Part shown: in pieces, positions 24,707 through 33,129 of the stretch
How the letters are laid out: each line of letters starts with the position of its first letter
Position numbering within the stretch: the stretch's first letter is position 1
Assembly (NCBI GenBank): GCA_964438865.1
Contig: CAYTMI010000001.1
Coordinates: 62,001-126,000, forward strand
Length of the DNA: 64,000 nucleotides
Source of the DNA: G016234445 sp964438865
GTDB taxonomy: Bacteria > Chloroflexota > Dehalococcoidia > Tepidiformales > Tepidiformaceae
Reading direction: 5' to 3'
Program-made: the position numbers and the translations under genes
The notes under the pieces: generated by a model
Seen by the model: the letters and a program-made list of their open reading frames with translations, nothing else
Database searches by the model: none
Told to the model about the DNA's origin: nothing

Positions 24707-25474
24707 ATGCTGCTTGCCTTCGATATCGGCAACACCTCTATCCACATGGGCCTCTGGGACGGCGAGACGCTGATGGCCGCCTGGCGAATCGGCGTCGAGC
24801 GCGAAAAGATGCCCGACGAATACGGCGTCCTCCTTATCAGCCTGCTCGCTGCCCGGCAGCTGCAGCCATCGGACGTCACCGCCTGCATCATCGGCTGCGA
24901 CGTCCCACCGCTGATCCCGACCTTCGAGTCGGTCTGCCAGAAGTACTTCGGCCTCGAACCCCTCCTCGTCGGCCACGGGCTCCGCACCGGCATCCGCATC
25001 CTCTACGACAACCCCAAGCAACTCGGCGCCGATCGGATCATCGACGCGGTCGCGGCGACCCGGCTCTACGGCCAGCCCGTCATCGTCGTCGACTTCGGCA
25101 CCGCAACGGTCTTCGACGCGGTGAACGCGGCCGGCGACTACCTCGGCGGGGCCATCGCCCCCGGCATCGGCATCGCCAGCGAGGCGCTCTTCAGCCGCGC
25201 TGCGATGCTCTACCGGGTGCAGCTCGAACGTCCGCCGACCGCGATCGGCAAGAACACCATCAACGCGATGCAGTCGGGCATCCTCTTCGGCTATGTCGGG
25301 CTGGTCGAAGGTCTCGTCCAGCGCTTTAAGTCCGAACTGGAAGGGGACCCCAGGGTCGTCGGCACCGGGGGGTGGGCGAAGGACATCGCCCGGGAGACGG
25401 ACTGCATCGACATCGTGGACAGCGACCTCACACTCAAGGGCCTTCGCTTCATCTACGAGATGAACCAGCCATGA
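24707..25474 (+). CDS. coaX: Type III pantothenate kinase
   Basis: A 255-residue CoaX that phosphorylates pantothenate in the first step of coenzyme A synthesis, in the cytoplasm. Motifs are clear: LLAFDIGNTSIHMGLW (phosphate-1 loop), LGADRIIDAVAATRLYG, VVDFGTATVFDAVN (phosphate-2) and the GG(A/W) region VVGTGGWA near residue 225. I chose ATG 24707, where homologues start with MLL.IDIGNT; ATG 24677 would add ten residues. The stop overlaps the next start (ATGA), tying it to coaBC, the enzyme two and three steps later in the same pathway. Confidence 0.93.
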   Translation: MLLAFDIGNTSIHMGLWDGETLMAAWRIGVEREKMPDEYGVLLISLLAARQLQPSDVTACIIGCDVPPLIPTFESVCQKYFGLEPLLVGHGLRTGIRILYDNPKQLGADRIIDAVAATRLYGQPVIVVDFGTATVFDAVNAAGDYLGGAIAPGIGIASEALFSRAAMLYRVQLERPPTAIGKNTINAMQSGILFGYVGLVEGLVQRFKSELEGDPRVVGTGGWAKDIARETDCIDIVDSDLTLKGLRFIYEMNQP

Positions 25475-26691
25475 GCGCGCCTGCGGAACCCCGCGACATC
25501 CTCCCCCTGGCGGGCAAGCGCGTCGTCCTCGGCGTCACGGGTTCGATTGCCGCCTACAAGGCGGCTGACCTCTGCAGCAAGTTGCGCCAGGCCGGCGCCA
25601 CTGTGGAAGTGGTGATGACCGCCGCCGCCGCGAAGTTCGTCACGCCCCTCACTTTCCAGTCGCTCACCGCGAACGGCGTCGTCTCCGACATGTTCCTCGC
25701 CGCCGAGGCCGAGGCCCACGTCGAGGTCGCCCGCCGCGCCGACGCCCTCGTCATCGCGCCCGCCACGGCCGACTGCATCGCGAACCTGGCGCACGGCCAG
25801 ACCCCCGACATGGTGACGCTCACCGCCCTCGCCACGACCGCTCCCGTGCTCGTTGCCCCCGCCATGGACAGCCATATGTGGGCACACCCCGCCACCCGGG
25901 CGAACGTTGAGACCCTGGAGGCGCGCGGCGTCACCTTCGTCGGCCCCGCCTCGGGCAGGCTGGCAAGCGGCCGTACCGGCGCCGGGCGGCTCGCAGAACC
26001 AACCCAGGTTCTCGGCGCCCTGCGGGCGATGCTCGGCAGGCTCGAGGGCGACCTCGCCGGGCGCAGGGTCGTCGTCTCCGCCGGCAGTACCCAGGAGCCC
26101 CTCGACCCCGTCCGCTTCCTCGGCAACCGTTCGACCGGGAAGATGGGGTTCGCCATCGCCGAAGCCGCCCGCGACCGCGGCGCCACCGTGACCATCGTCA
26201 CCGGGCCGGTCGCGCTGGAGACGCCCTACGGCGTGACCCGCGTCGACGTCACCACCGTCGCCGAGATGCTGGCCGCGCTCACCACCGCGACCCTCGACTC
26301 GGACGCGCTCGTGATGTCGGCGGCGCCGGCCGACTTTCGCCCCGAGAGCCCGGCCGGGCAGAAGCTGAAGAAGGCCCCCGGCCAGGACACGATGACCGTG
26401 ACCCTCGTCAAGAACCCGGACATCCTCGCATCGCTCCCCGCGGGCGGAGTGCGGGTCGGGTTCGCCGCCGAGACGCACGATCTTGCGAAGCACGCCGTCG
26501 AGAAGCTGACCGCCAAGCGCCTCCACTTCATCGTCGCGAACGACGTGACCGCGGCCGGCAGCGGCTTCGGCACCGACACGAACCAGGTGACAATCTTTCA
26601 CGCCGGAGGCGCGGTCGAGGAGCTGCCAATCATGACCAAATACGCCGTCGCCCACGCCATCCTCGACCGCGTGAAGTCACTGCTCGGGTAG
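25471..26691 (+). CDS. coaBC: Phosphopantothenoylcysteine synthetase/decarboxylase
   Basis: A 406-residue bifunctional CoaBC (Dfp). The N-terminal CoaC half (about 1-195) decarboxylates phosphopantothenoylcysteine with FMN: GVTGSIAAYKAADL, the active-site histidine in EAHVEVARRADALVIAPATADCIANLAHG, and VAPAMDSHMW, where many family members have Asn in place of Asp. The CoaB half joins phosphopantothenate to cysteine using CTP: SAGSTQEPLDPVRFLGNRSTGKMG, APADFRPESPAGQKLKK with the catalytic lysine, and LVKNPDIL. Starts inside the coaX stop, so translation is coupled. Confidence 0.94.
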   Translation: MSAPAEPRDILPLAGKRVVLGVTGSIAAYKAADLCSKLRQAGATVEVVMTAAAAKFVTPLTFQSLTANGVVSDMFLAAEAEAHVEVARRADALVIAPATADCIANLAHGQTPDMVTLTALATTAPVLVAPAMDSHMWAHPATRANVETLEARGVTFVGPASGRLASGRTGAGRLAEPTQVLGALRAMLGRLEGDLAGRRVVVSAGSTQEPLDPVRFLGNRSTGKMGFAIAEAARDRGATVTIVTGPVALETPYGVTRVDVTTVAEMLAALTTATLDSDALVMSAAPADFRPESPAGQKLKKAPGQDTMTVTLVKNPDILASLPAGGVRVGFAAETHDLAKHAVEKLTAKRLHFIVANDVTAAGSGFGTDTNQVTIFHAGGAVEELPIMTKYAVAHAILDRVKSLLG

Positions 26692-26709
26692 CCCCCGGTC
26701 ACCTGGGGG
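26692..26709. terminator. Small hairpin between convergent genes
   Basis: CCCCC (26692-26696) pairs with GGGGG (26705-26709), directly after the coaBC stop, in the 42-base gap to the P450 stop. No T tract on either strand, so a weak, possibly bidirectional terminator. Confidence 0.35.
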
Positions 26710-26733
26710 TAGGGTTCCCGCTCCTGCGACCCG

Positions 26734-28002
26734 CTACCGTTCCGGCGTGAACGCCACCGGCAGGTGCTTGATCCCACCGATGAAGCTCGAACGCAGCCGC
26801 TCCGGCGGGCCATCCAGGCGGACGTCCGGGAAGCGCCGGAAAAGTTCTTCGAACATCACCCGCAGTTCCAGGCGGGCGAAACCGGCGCCAAGGCAGAAGT
26901 GTTCGCCGATCCCGAAGGCAAGGTGGTCGTTCGGGCTGCGGGTGATGTCGAAGCGGTTGGCTTCGGGGAAGACGTCCGCGTCCCGGTTCACCGACGGGTA
27001 CCACATGACGACGCGTTCGCCCTTCGCGATCTTCTGGCCGCGAATCTCCGTGTCTTCGAGGGCGACGCGCGCCATGTGCGTCACCGGCGAGGCCCAGCGC
27101 AGCATCTCTTCCACCGCCGACGGCAGGAGCGCCATGTCGGCCTGGAGCCGGGCGCGCTCGTCCGGGTGTTCACAGAGGGCGAGGAGGCCGCCGGAGATGC
27201 CGTTCCGGGTGGTTTCGTTGCCGGCGAGGATGAGGAGGAAGCAGAACCAGAGGATGTCCGTGTCGGAAAGCTTATCGCCGTCGAACTCGGAGTCGACGAG
27301 GAGCGAGATCAGGTCGTCCCGGCGGTTGGCCTTGCGGTCTTCAAGCTGCTGGCCCATGAACCCGAACATCTGCATCACGCCCATCTGGCCGGTCGTGCGC
27401 GCCGCTTCGGGGGTGCCCCGCTGCTCCTCGGGGACGGCGGTCTGGTATTCGGGGTCGCCTGCGCCGAGCACCTTGTTGGTGAGCTCGAACATCAGCGGCC
27501 AGTCCTTCTTCTCCAGCCCCATCATCCCGCAGATGACGGCGAGCGGAAGCTGGCAGGCGACGTCGAGGACGAAGTCGCAGCGGCCCTTCTTCGCGATGTC
27601 GTCGAGGATCTGGTTCGTGATCTGGCGAATGTGGCCTTCCATGGCGTTGACGGCGCGCGGGGTGAAGCCCTTGTTCACCAGGCGGCGAAGCTTCACGTGG
27701 CGGGGCGGGTCCATCGTGATCAGCATGATCCCGTTGCCCGAAGCGGCGGGGTTCACTTCGTTCGGGTCGCGCGGTTCGAACATCGTAATCCCGCGCTCGG
27801 AGCTGAAGATCTCCGGGTGCCGGGAGACGAAGAGCACGTCTTCGAACCTCGTGATGTCCCACCAGCCCTTCATGCGCTCGCCACCGGGGTTCCAGTGCAC
27901 GGGGGCCTCGCGCCGGAGGGTCGCAAAGGCGGCGTGCGCCTCGCCACGTTCGAAGATGGAGTCGTCGCTGAGATCGATGTCGACGGGGGAAACCTGGGTC
28001 AC
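26734..28002 (-). CDS. Cytochrome P450
   Basis: A 422-residue soluble bacterial cytochrome P450, a haem monooxygenase. The I-helix oxygen-activation motif is LAGNETTRN, the K-helix ExxR is EEMLR, and the haem loop is FGIGEHFCLGAGFARLE with the thiolate ligand at Cys370. These place it near the CYP classes that act on sterols, terpenes or fatty acids in actinobacteria-like hosts; the substrate is not readable. A ferredoxin gene lies immediately upstream in the same direction and is its likely electron donor. A 6+6 palindrome 22 bases upstream of the start suggests repressor control. Confidence 0.93.
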   Translation of the reverse strand: MTQVSPVDIDLSDDSIFERGEAHAAFATLRREAPVHWNPGGERMKGWWDITRFEDVLFVSRHPEIFSSERGITMFEPRDPNEVNPAASGNGIMLITMDPPRHVKLRRLVNKGFTPRAVNAMEGHIRQITNQILDDIAKKGRCDFVLDVACQLPLAVICGMMGLEKKDWPLMFELTNKVLGAGDPEYQTAVPEEQRGTPEAARTTGQMGVMQMFGFMGQQLEDRKANRRDDLISLLVDSEFDGDKLSDTDILWFCFLLILAGNETTRNGISGGLLALCEHPDERARLQADMALLPSAVEEMLRWASPVTHMARVALEDTEIRGQKIAKGERVVMWYPSVNRDADVFPEANRFDITRSPNDHLAFGIGEHFCLGAGFARLELRVMFEELFRRFPDVRLDGPPERLRSSFIGGIKHLPVAFTPER

Positions 28003-28024
28003 GGCCGCGCTCCTGATAGTGGGA

Positions 28025-28040
28025 CTTACCGATAGGTAAG
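28025..28040. promoter_or_regulatory. Palindromic operator upstream of P450
   Basis: Perfect inverted repeat CTTACC-GATA-GGTAAG, 22 bases before the P450 start. Sites of this shape are typical of TetR-type repressors. A second, weaker repeat CATCC/GGATG with a five-base spacer lies at 28064-28078. Confidence 0.6.
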
Positions 28041-28093
28041 CAGGGTGAACGCCCAGTATGGCACATCCGGATAGGATGCGCTTCTCGCGTCCG

Positions 28094-28285
28094 TTAGCCC
28101 TCGCTAATGGTGATAGCCTGGCGTGGGCAGAGCCGCAGCGCGCGTTCGACCTTCGGCCGGAGGCTTTCCGGGACAGGGTCGAGGATGACGGTGCTCAGGT
28201 CGTCGCGGACTTCGAAGACTTCGGGGGCAGCCCCCTGGCACTTGGCATGGCCTTCGCAGGCGTCCTGGTTGACGGTGACTTTCAC
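28094..28285 (-). CDS. P450-type ferredoxin (single cluster)
   Basis: A 63-residue ferredoxin of the kind that delivers electrons to bacterial P450s. The cluster ligands are CEGHAKC (Cys-x5-Cys), with the next cysteine far downstream in LRLCPRQAI, the pattern of a [3Fe-4S] or single-cluster ferredoxin where the usual second cysteine is replaced (here by Ala or His). GTG 28285 is chosen; an AAGGAG lies ten bases upstream, and homologues begin with M(K/R)V.VD. It is 91 bases upstream of the P450 gene on the same strand. Confidence 0.88.
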   Translation of the reverse strand: MKVTVNQDACEGHAKCQGAAPEVFEVRDDLSTVILDPVPESLRPKVERALRLCPRQAITISEG

Positions 28286-28435
28286 GGGCGGAGTACTCCT
28301 TCGCTGACGAACCGGGTTGAGCAAGCAGTATAGGGTGGCCGGCGCTCCCGGGGACTGCGCACCCCCCGGCCCGCGCACCGGCCACGTTTGCTAGAATCCA
28401 CCAGCACTTTCCATTCGCTAGAGGGGGCCACCACC

Positions 28436-30022
28436 TTGGAAGTACCGCTGCTCATCAACGATTTCCTCCGTCGCGCCGCGAAGCTCTATCCAAACAAGCT
28501 CGCCATCGTCGACGGCCCGGACCGCTTCACCTATGGCCAGTTCCGCGCCCGCGTGAACCAGCTCGCCCACGGCCTCATCAGCCTCGGGATCCAGAAGGGC
28601 GACCGCGTCTGCATCCTCAGCCCGAACTCCCATTACTTCATGGAAAGCTACTACGGGGTGACGCAGATCGGCGCCATCCTCGTCCCGCTCAACTACCGGC
28701 TCGTCGCCGCGGACCACGAATACATCATCAACCACTCCGGCGTGAAGGCCGTCCTCGTCGACTACGAGTACACCAACGTCGTCGATGAGATTCGTCCCAA
28801 CCTGAAGAAGGTCCAGCACTGGATCGTCGCCGACCCGCGGCCAGGGAAGTCGACCCCCGACGGATGGCAGGACTGGGACGACCTCGTCGCCCACCGCCCC
28901 ACGACCGCCACCCCCGGCGTCCACCAGGACGAGAACGACACGACCTCGATCAACTACACCTCGGGGACCACGGCGCGGCCAAAGGGCGTGATGCTGACCC
29001 ACCGGAACTGCTACATCAACGCCTACAACTTCATCGCCCACCTGCGGATTCGCCACGAGGACGTGGAACTCTGGACGCTGCCGATGTTCCACGCGAACGG
29101 CTGGGGCGGCCCCTTCGCGATAACCGCCATGGGCGCGACCCACGTCGTCCTCCGGGCCGTGGTCGGCGCCGACATCTACCGCCTGATCGAGGACGAGAAG
29201 GTGACCTTCGCCTGCATGGCCCCGGCCGTCCTTAGCACCATCCTCAACTACCCCGAAAAGGACAGGCACGCGATCGCGACCCGGCCGCGCTTCACCGTCG
29301 CCGGGGCGCCCCCGCCAGCCGCCTTCATCGAACGGCTCGAAAAGGAACTGGGCTGGGAGTTCATCCAGATCTACGGCCTCACCGAAACCGCCCCCATCCT
29401 CACCGTGTCCACCCCCGACTACCAGAACCCGGACGGCCAGGACTTCTCCCGGCGCGCTCGTGCCGGCGTCGAAGCGATCGGCGTTGACATCCAGGTGCTC
29501 GACGAAACCGGTCAGCCGGTCCCCATGGACGGGGTCTCGATCGGCGAAGTCTGCGCGCGCTCAAACGTCGTCCTCAAGGGCTACTGGGAACAGCCGGAAG
29601 AGACGGCGAACGCCATCTATGGAGGCTACTTCCACAGCGGCGACCTTGCCGTCTGGGACGAATTCGGGAACATCAACATCGTCGACCGGAAGAAAGACGT
29701 GATCATCTCAGGCGGCGAAAACATCTCGTCCCCGGAGATCGAAGACGCGCTCTACAAGCACCCGGCAGTCCTGGAGTGCGCGGTCGTGGGTGTCCCCAGC
29801 GAGAAGTGGGGCGAGACCCCGAAGGCGCTGGTCGTCCTCCGCAGCGGTATGTCCGCGACGGAGGAGGAGATTATCGCCTTCACGCGCCAGCACCTCGCGC
29901 ACTTCAAGGCGCCGACCTCGATCGATTTCGTCGACTCGCTCCCCCGGACGGTGACCGGGAAGCTGCAGAAGTTCATCATCCGCGAGCAGTACTGGAAGGG
30001 CATCGAACGCAGGGTGAACTGA
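28436..30022 (+). CDS. AMP-dependent acyl-CoA synthetase
   Basis: A 528-residue adenylate-forming enzyme that activates a carboxylic acid as acyl-AMP and then acyl-CoA. Motifs: the phosphate loop YTSGTTARPKGVMLTHRN, the A5 motif IQIYGLTETAP, GYFHSGDLAVWDEFGNINIVDRKKDVIISGGENISS and the catalytic lysine in PRTVTGKLQK. It is closest to medium/long-chain fatty-acid CoA ligases (FadD-like). TTG 28436 is taken as start since GAGGGGG lies just upstream and homologues begin at this point; an in-frame TTG at 28388 is less likely. The stop meets the start of the next gene, so both are one transcript. Confidence 0.9.
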   Translation: MEVPLLINDFLRRAAKLYPNKLAIVDGPDRFTYGQFRARVNQLAHGLISLGIQKGDRVCILSPNSHYFMESYYGVTQIGAILVPLNYRLVAADHEYIINHSGVKAVLVDYEYTNVVDEIRPNLKKVQHWIVADPRPGKSTPDGWQDWDDLVAHRPTTATPGVHQDENDTTSINYTSGTTARPKGVMLTHRNCYINAYNFIAHLRIRHEDVELWTLPMFHANGWGGPFAITAMGATHVVLRAVVGADIYRLIEDEKVTFACMAPAVLSTILNYPEKDRHAIATRPRFTVAGAPPPAAFIERLEKELGWEFIQIYGLTETAPILTVSTPDYQNPDGQDFSRRARAGVEAIGVDIQVLDETGQPVPMDGVSIGEVCARSNVVLKGYWEQPEETANAIYGGYFHSGDLAVWDEFGNINIVDRKKDVIISGGENISSPEIEDALYKHPAVLECAVVGVPSEKWGETPKALVVLRSGMSATEEEIIAFTRQHLAHFKAPTSIDFVDSLPRTVTGKLQKFIIREQYWKGIERRVN

Positions 30023-30466
30023 GTGGCGGACCACGATCACTGGCGGCCGCAGACAGAGCAAGAGCGCGAGATCATCAGCACCCTCCTCCTCGCCGACTTC
30101 GAAGGCCGCGACCAGGTCGCCGATCAGATACGCGGCGCGCGGGTCTCCTCTGACTGCGGCTGTGGTTGCGGGAGTCTCAAGTTCCAGATCGACCGCGCCT
30201 CCACAGCGCCGGCAAACGTCTTGTCCGCAACGCCCCTCGACACTCAGGGGCTGGACGCCGCTGGCAACCTCGTCGGTGCGTTCTTCTTCGTTCGCGACGG
30301 GTTCGTCGAGTACCTCGAGTTCTGGTCGCTGACAGGAGTGGATATCGGGCTTCCCGTGGCCTCGACCCTCCGGCTGCTGGAGAGCGACGGCACCGGCCCA
30401 GGCGTAAGCCACCTCGCACCGCGGGCCCATACAATTCTCGATGAGAGCGGTGGCAAGCCCGATTAG
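30023..30466 (+). CDS. Small protein with CGCGC motif, unknown
   Basis: A 147-residue protein that I cannot name. It opens with a helix (TEQEREIISTLLLADFEGRDQVADQIRGARV), followed by a cysteine cluster SSDCGCGCGSLKF near residues 43-54 and a beta-rich C-terminal half (AGNLVGAFFFVRDGFVEYLEFWSLTG). GTG 30023 directly follows the stop of the acyl-CoA synthetase gene. A frameshifted relative with the same layout (EREVVLRALL, EGCTCGCASVDF) lies at 31902-32280, so this is a small local family. The cysteines could bind metal. Confidence 0.7.
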   Translation: MADHDHWRPQTEQEREIISTLLLADFEGRDQVADQIRGARVSSDCGCGCGSLKFQIDRASTAPANVLSATPLDTQGLDAAGNLVGAFFFVRDGFVEYLEFWSLTGVDIGLPVASTLRLLESDGTGPGVSHLAPRAHTILDESGGKPD

Positions 30467-30515
30467 CCCCGGCCACTGAGACCGAACGGCGGACGTCAGG
30501 CAGCGTCCGACACCG

Positions 30516-31724
30516 CTACCCCAGCCGCTTTCGCAGCCCCGCCAGCAGCCGCTTCGGCGCCATCTCGTCGACGCGGACGCTGTGGCACCCCACCCACGCC
30601 GCAGCCTCGCGCAGCGCCGCGGCCAGCGCGTCCACCTGCCCCGGGTCATCCAGCGAAGCTCGCCGGGCGACGAGCGTCCGCCCTTCCCGCGCGGGGTCGA
30701 CACGCCCGACCAGCCTCCCATCCGCAAGCAGCGGCATCGTGAAGTACCCGTGGATGCGCTCCGCCTTCGGCTTGTACGCCTCGATCGAGAAGTCGAACCC
30801 GAACAGCCGACGCGTCCGCTTCCGGTCCCAGATCAGCGAGTCGAACGGCGAAAGGAGCGTGGCCCGGGACCCCGTGGGCGCCGGCGTCGCGAGCGCCCCC
30901 GGGTCGGCCCAGGCGGGCTCATCCCATCCTTCCACCCGGACCGCCACCAGCCCGTTGTCCGCGATCGCCGCGTCAAGCAGCCCCTGGGCGCCCGGCGGGT
31001 TGACCGACGCCGGCAGCGTCACCCGAAAATACTCGGCGATGTCCCCGCGCGTGCCCACGCCCAGCGCCCGCGCCGCCTGGCCGACGAGGTGGCGGATGCA
31101 GTCTTCGTCGGAGGGTTCGTGCGCCAGCAACTCCGGCGCTATCGCCCGTTCGGGGAGGTCGTACACCCGCTTCCAATTGCGCCGCGTCGCGCACACCGCT
31201 TCCCCGCGAAGGTAGAGCACCTCCAGCGCGAGCTTCGCCTCGGACCAGTTCCACCACCCGGGGCTGCTCCGCCCCCCGCCCGCATCGCTCACCGTCAGCG
31301 GCCCCTCGCGGAGGCGGGCACGGACCTCTGCGACGGCGGCAGTGGCCGGTTGGGGCCGGGTTCTCGCTTGCCACGCCCGGCGCCGGAAGGCGAAGTACGG
31401 CCAGGATTCGATGGGCAGCACGCAGGCGGCATGGGCGTGGTACTCGAACGCGCCTCCCGCGTCGCCCCAGTAGCTGGCCTCGACGGCCGCGCGCGCCACC
31501 GAACCCAGCCGCGCATAAGCCACCAGTTCATGTGATCGCGCCAGCACCGAAATCGTGTCGAGTTGCACCGCCCCTACCCGCCGCAGCATCCCGGCCACGT
31601 CGCTATCGGCCGGCGCGCCCACGAGCCCCTGTGCGCGCAGCGCGATCCCCCGCGCGTCGTCCGCCGACAGCTCCACGGCCGGGACCGAGTGGACCCTGGG
31701 GTCAGACGCCGGCTGCTTGCTCAT
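30516..31724 (-). CDS. YcaQ-like winged-helix DNA glycosylase
   Basis: A 402-residue protein of the HTH_42/YcaQ family, which unhooks DNA interstrand crosslinks or removes bulky alkylated bases. The family signature is VQLDTISVLARSHELVAYAR near residue 50 (the QxD motif that holds the catalytic residues), followed by AFEYHAHAACVLPIESWPYF. The C-terminal part (LLSPFDSLIWDRKRTRRLFGFDFSIEAYKPKAERIHGYFTMPLL) matches the rest of the family. Length is usual. ATG 31724. It is convergent with the small CGCGC gene, unrelated to the plus-strand catabolic genes around it. Confidence 0.85.
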   Translation of the reverse strand: MSKQPASDPRVHSVPAVELSADDARGIALRAQGLVGAPADSDVAGMLRRVGAVQLDTISVLARSHELVAYARLGSVARAAVEASYWGDAGGAFEYHAHAACVLPIESWPYFAFRRRAWQARTRPQPATAAVAEVRARLREGPLTVSDAGGGRSSPGWWNWSEAKLALEVLYLRGEAVCATRRNWKRVYDLPERAIAPELLAHEPSDEDCIRHLVGQAARALGVGTRGDIAEYFRVTLPASVNPPGAQGLLDAAIADNGLVAVRVEGWDEPAWADPGALATPAPTGSRATLLSPFDSLIWDRKRTRRLFGFDFSIEAYKPKAERIHGYFTMPLLADGRLVGRVDPAREGRTLVARRASLDDPGQVDALAAALREAAAWVGCHSVRVDEMAPKRLLAGLRKRLG

Positions 31725-31901
31725 GGCCGTGAAGCGTCCGGGGAACCGGCGCGGCGGTCAAGCTCCGGTCAGCGAAACCGACCATGCCGCCCCACCGCTG
31801 GTAAGATCGTCGCCATCTCACCCCGGGCAAACCGCGGCACGACAGGTCGACCCGACCGGGAAGGACTGCCCCACTGCCGCGATCTCCGGAGCCAGGATCA
31901 C

Positions 31902-32280
31902 GTGACGCACCCAGTCGAGGCAACCGCTGACGGCCCGGGCCGGCTCCTAACCGATCAGGAGCGGGAGGTAGTCCTGCGGGCGTTGCTGGTTGTCGAACCC
32001 CGAAACGACGCCCGGGTTCGGCAACTGCAATCAGCCAGGGTGACCGAAGGCTGCACGTGCGGCTGTGCCAGCGTTGACTTCACAGTGGAACACGAGCTGG
32101 GCCGCCAGTCTCGAACCCGATGAATCCGGTCCAGGGCTGTAGCGGCAGAGATAGTGCTGGCTCGCTCGTCGACATCATGGTTTGGCTCACGGGCGGCCAG
32201 CCTTCCGGTCTCGAAGTGACCTCGATCGGCACCCACCTCCAGGGCGGCTTACCAGCCCTGGACACGCTGAACTATTCGTT
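31902..32280 (+). pseudogene. Frameshifted relative of the 30023 small-protein gene
   Basis: The first part, from GTG 31902, reads LTDQEREVVLRALL...EGCTCGCASVDF, matching the intact gene at 30023 in order and spacing, but hits a stop at 32121. The matching second half (SLVDIMVWLTGGQPSGLEVTSIG... GLPALDTL) continues in a different frame from about 32150. The simplest reading is one indel between 32,100 and 32,150. A sequencing error is the alternative. The end is approximate. Confidence 0.5.
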
Positions 32281-32320
32281 CTGGAGGCCACCCGTTCACA
32301 AACCGCTGCAACTGCTTTCC

Positions 32321-32701
32321 ATGCGTTCCAACCTGCCCGTGCGGGACCTGGCCGTGACGCTCGCCTTCTATCGCGACGTGCTCGGCTTCGATGTCGCGCA
32401 CGAAGACCCTGCCGCCGGGTTCGCGCTCCTCCGGGGCGGCGGCGCCGAACTGGCCCTCCTCCGCGACGAAGCATCGCCGCCACAGGGCGCCTACCTCTAC
32501 GTCAGCGATGTCGAGGAGGCACATAGCCGCTGCACGGTCGCCGGAGCGCCCATCCCTGTACCGCTGACCACCCAGCCCTGGGGACTCCGCGACTTCGTCG
32601 TCGAGGACCCCTCGCGCAACCGCATCGCCATCGGCCAATGGATTCGCCGAAGGAGGACAGGCTTGAGATTCTGGCAAACCATCCCGATCGCCCTGCCTTG
32701 A
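32321..32701 (+). CDS. Glyoxalase/bleomycin-resistance-fold protein
   Basis: A 126-residue VOC-superfamily protein: SNLPVRDLAVTLAFYRDVLGFDVAHED, FALLRGGGAELALLRDE, AYLYVSDVEEAHSRC, then WGLRDFVVEDPSRNRIAIGQ. This is one full glyoxalase/dioxygenase module, which binds a metal through side chains on each beta-alpha unit; the usual metal histidine of the first strand is not obvious, so it may be a binding protein rather than an enzyme. After the normal end an extra 15-residue tail follows. ATG 32321 gives the family start. Confidence 0.8.
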   Translation: MRSNLPVRDLAVTLAFYRDVLGFDVAHEDPAAGFALLRGGGAELALLRDEASPPQGAYLYVSDVEEAHSRCTVAGAPIPVPLTTQPWGLRDFVVEDPSRNRIAIGQWIRRRRTGLRFWQTIPIALP

Positions 32702-32754
32702 AGCGGCCACCGCCGCCGGTCATACTCGCCGGACAACCCGCCTGGGAGGCCGCC

Positions 32755-33129
32755 ATGCCCGATTCGCCACTCGAAGTCGCCGACCGCGTCTTCGCCGCCA
32801 TCCAGGCCGGCGACGTGGAAGCCGTCCGCGCCCTCTACCACCCGGACATCCGCGTCTGGCACAACTTCGACCAGGTCGAACAAACCCGCGACGAGAACCT
32901 CCGCGTGCTCGCCTGGATGGCCCGCAAGCTGAAGGACCGCAGCTACGACGAGATTCGCCGCTTCGAAACCGCCGACGGCTTCGCCCAGCAACACATCCTG
33001 CGCGGCATCGCGCCCAACGGAGAGCGCCTCGAGTGCCCCGCCGCGGCCTTCTGCACCGTCAAGGACGGCAAGATCACCCGCATCGAAGAGTACCTCGACA
33101 CCGCCCAGACCGCGGTCCTCCAACGGTGA
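32755..33129 (+). CDS. NTF2-like (SnoaL-type) protein
   Basis: A 124-residue protein of the SnoaL/NTF2-like superfamily. The N-terminal helix (SPLEVADRVFAAIQAGDVEAVRALYHPDIRVWHNFDQVEQT) and beta-sheet (IRRFETADGFAQQHILRGIAPNGERLECPAAAFCTVKDGKITRIEEYLD) are typical. Members include cyclases, isomerases and binding proteins. A GGGAGG site precedes ATG 32755. The stop overlaps the next start (GTGA), so it is translationally coupled to the isocitrate lyase/PEP mutase-family enzyme, which suggests a shared pathway. Confidence 0.85.
   Translation: MPDSPLEVADRVFAAIQAGDVEAVRALYHPDIRVWHNFDQVEQTRDENLRVLAWMARKLKDRSYDEIRRFETADGFAQQHILRGIAPNGERLECPAAAFCTVKDGKITRIEEYLDTAQTAVLQR

Noticed and set aside
25453..26655. 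Minus-strand open frame opposite coaBC
   Set aside because: No family signature and a composition typical of antisense shadows; coaBC is unmistakable.
26764..28035. Plus-strand open frames opposite the P450 gene
   Set aside because: Shadow frames; the minus strand encodes the complete P450 with its haem cysteine.
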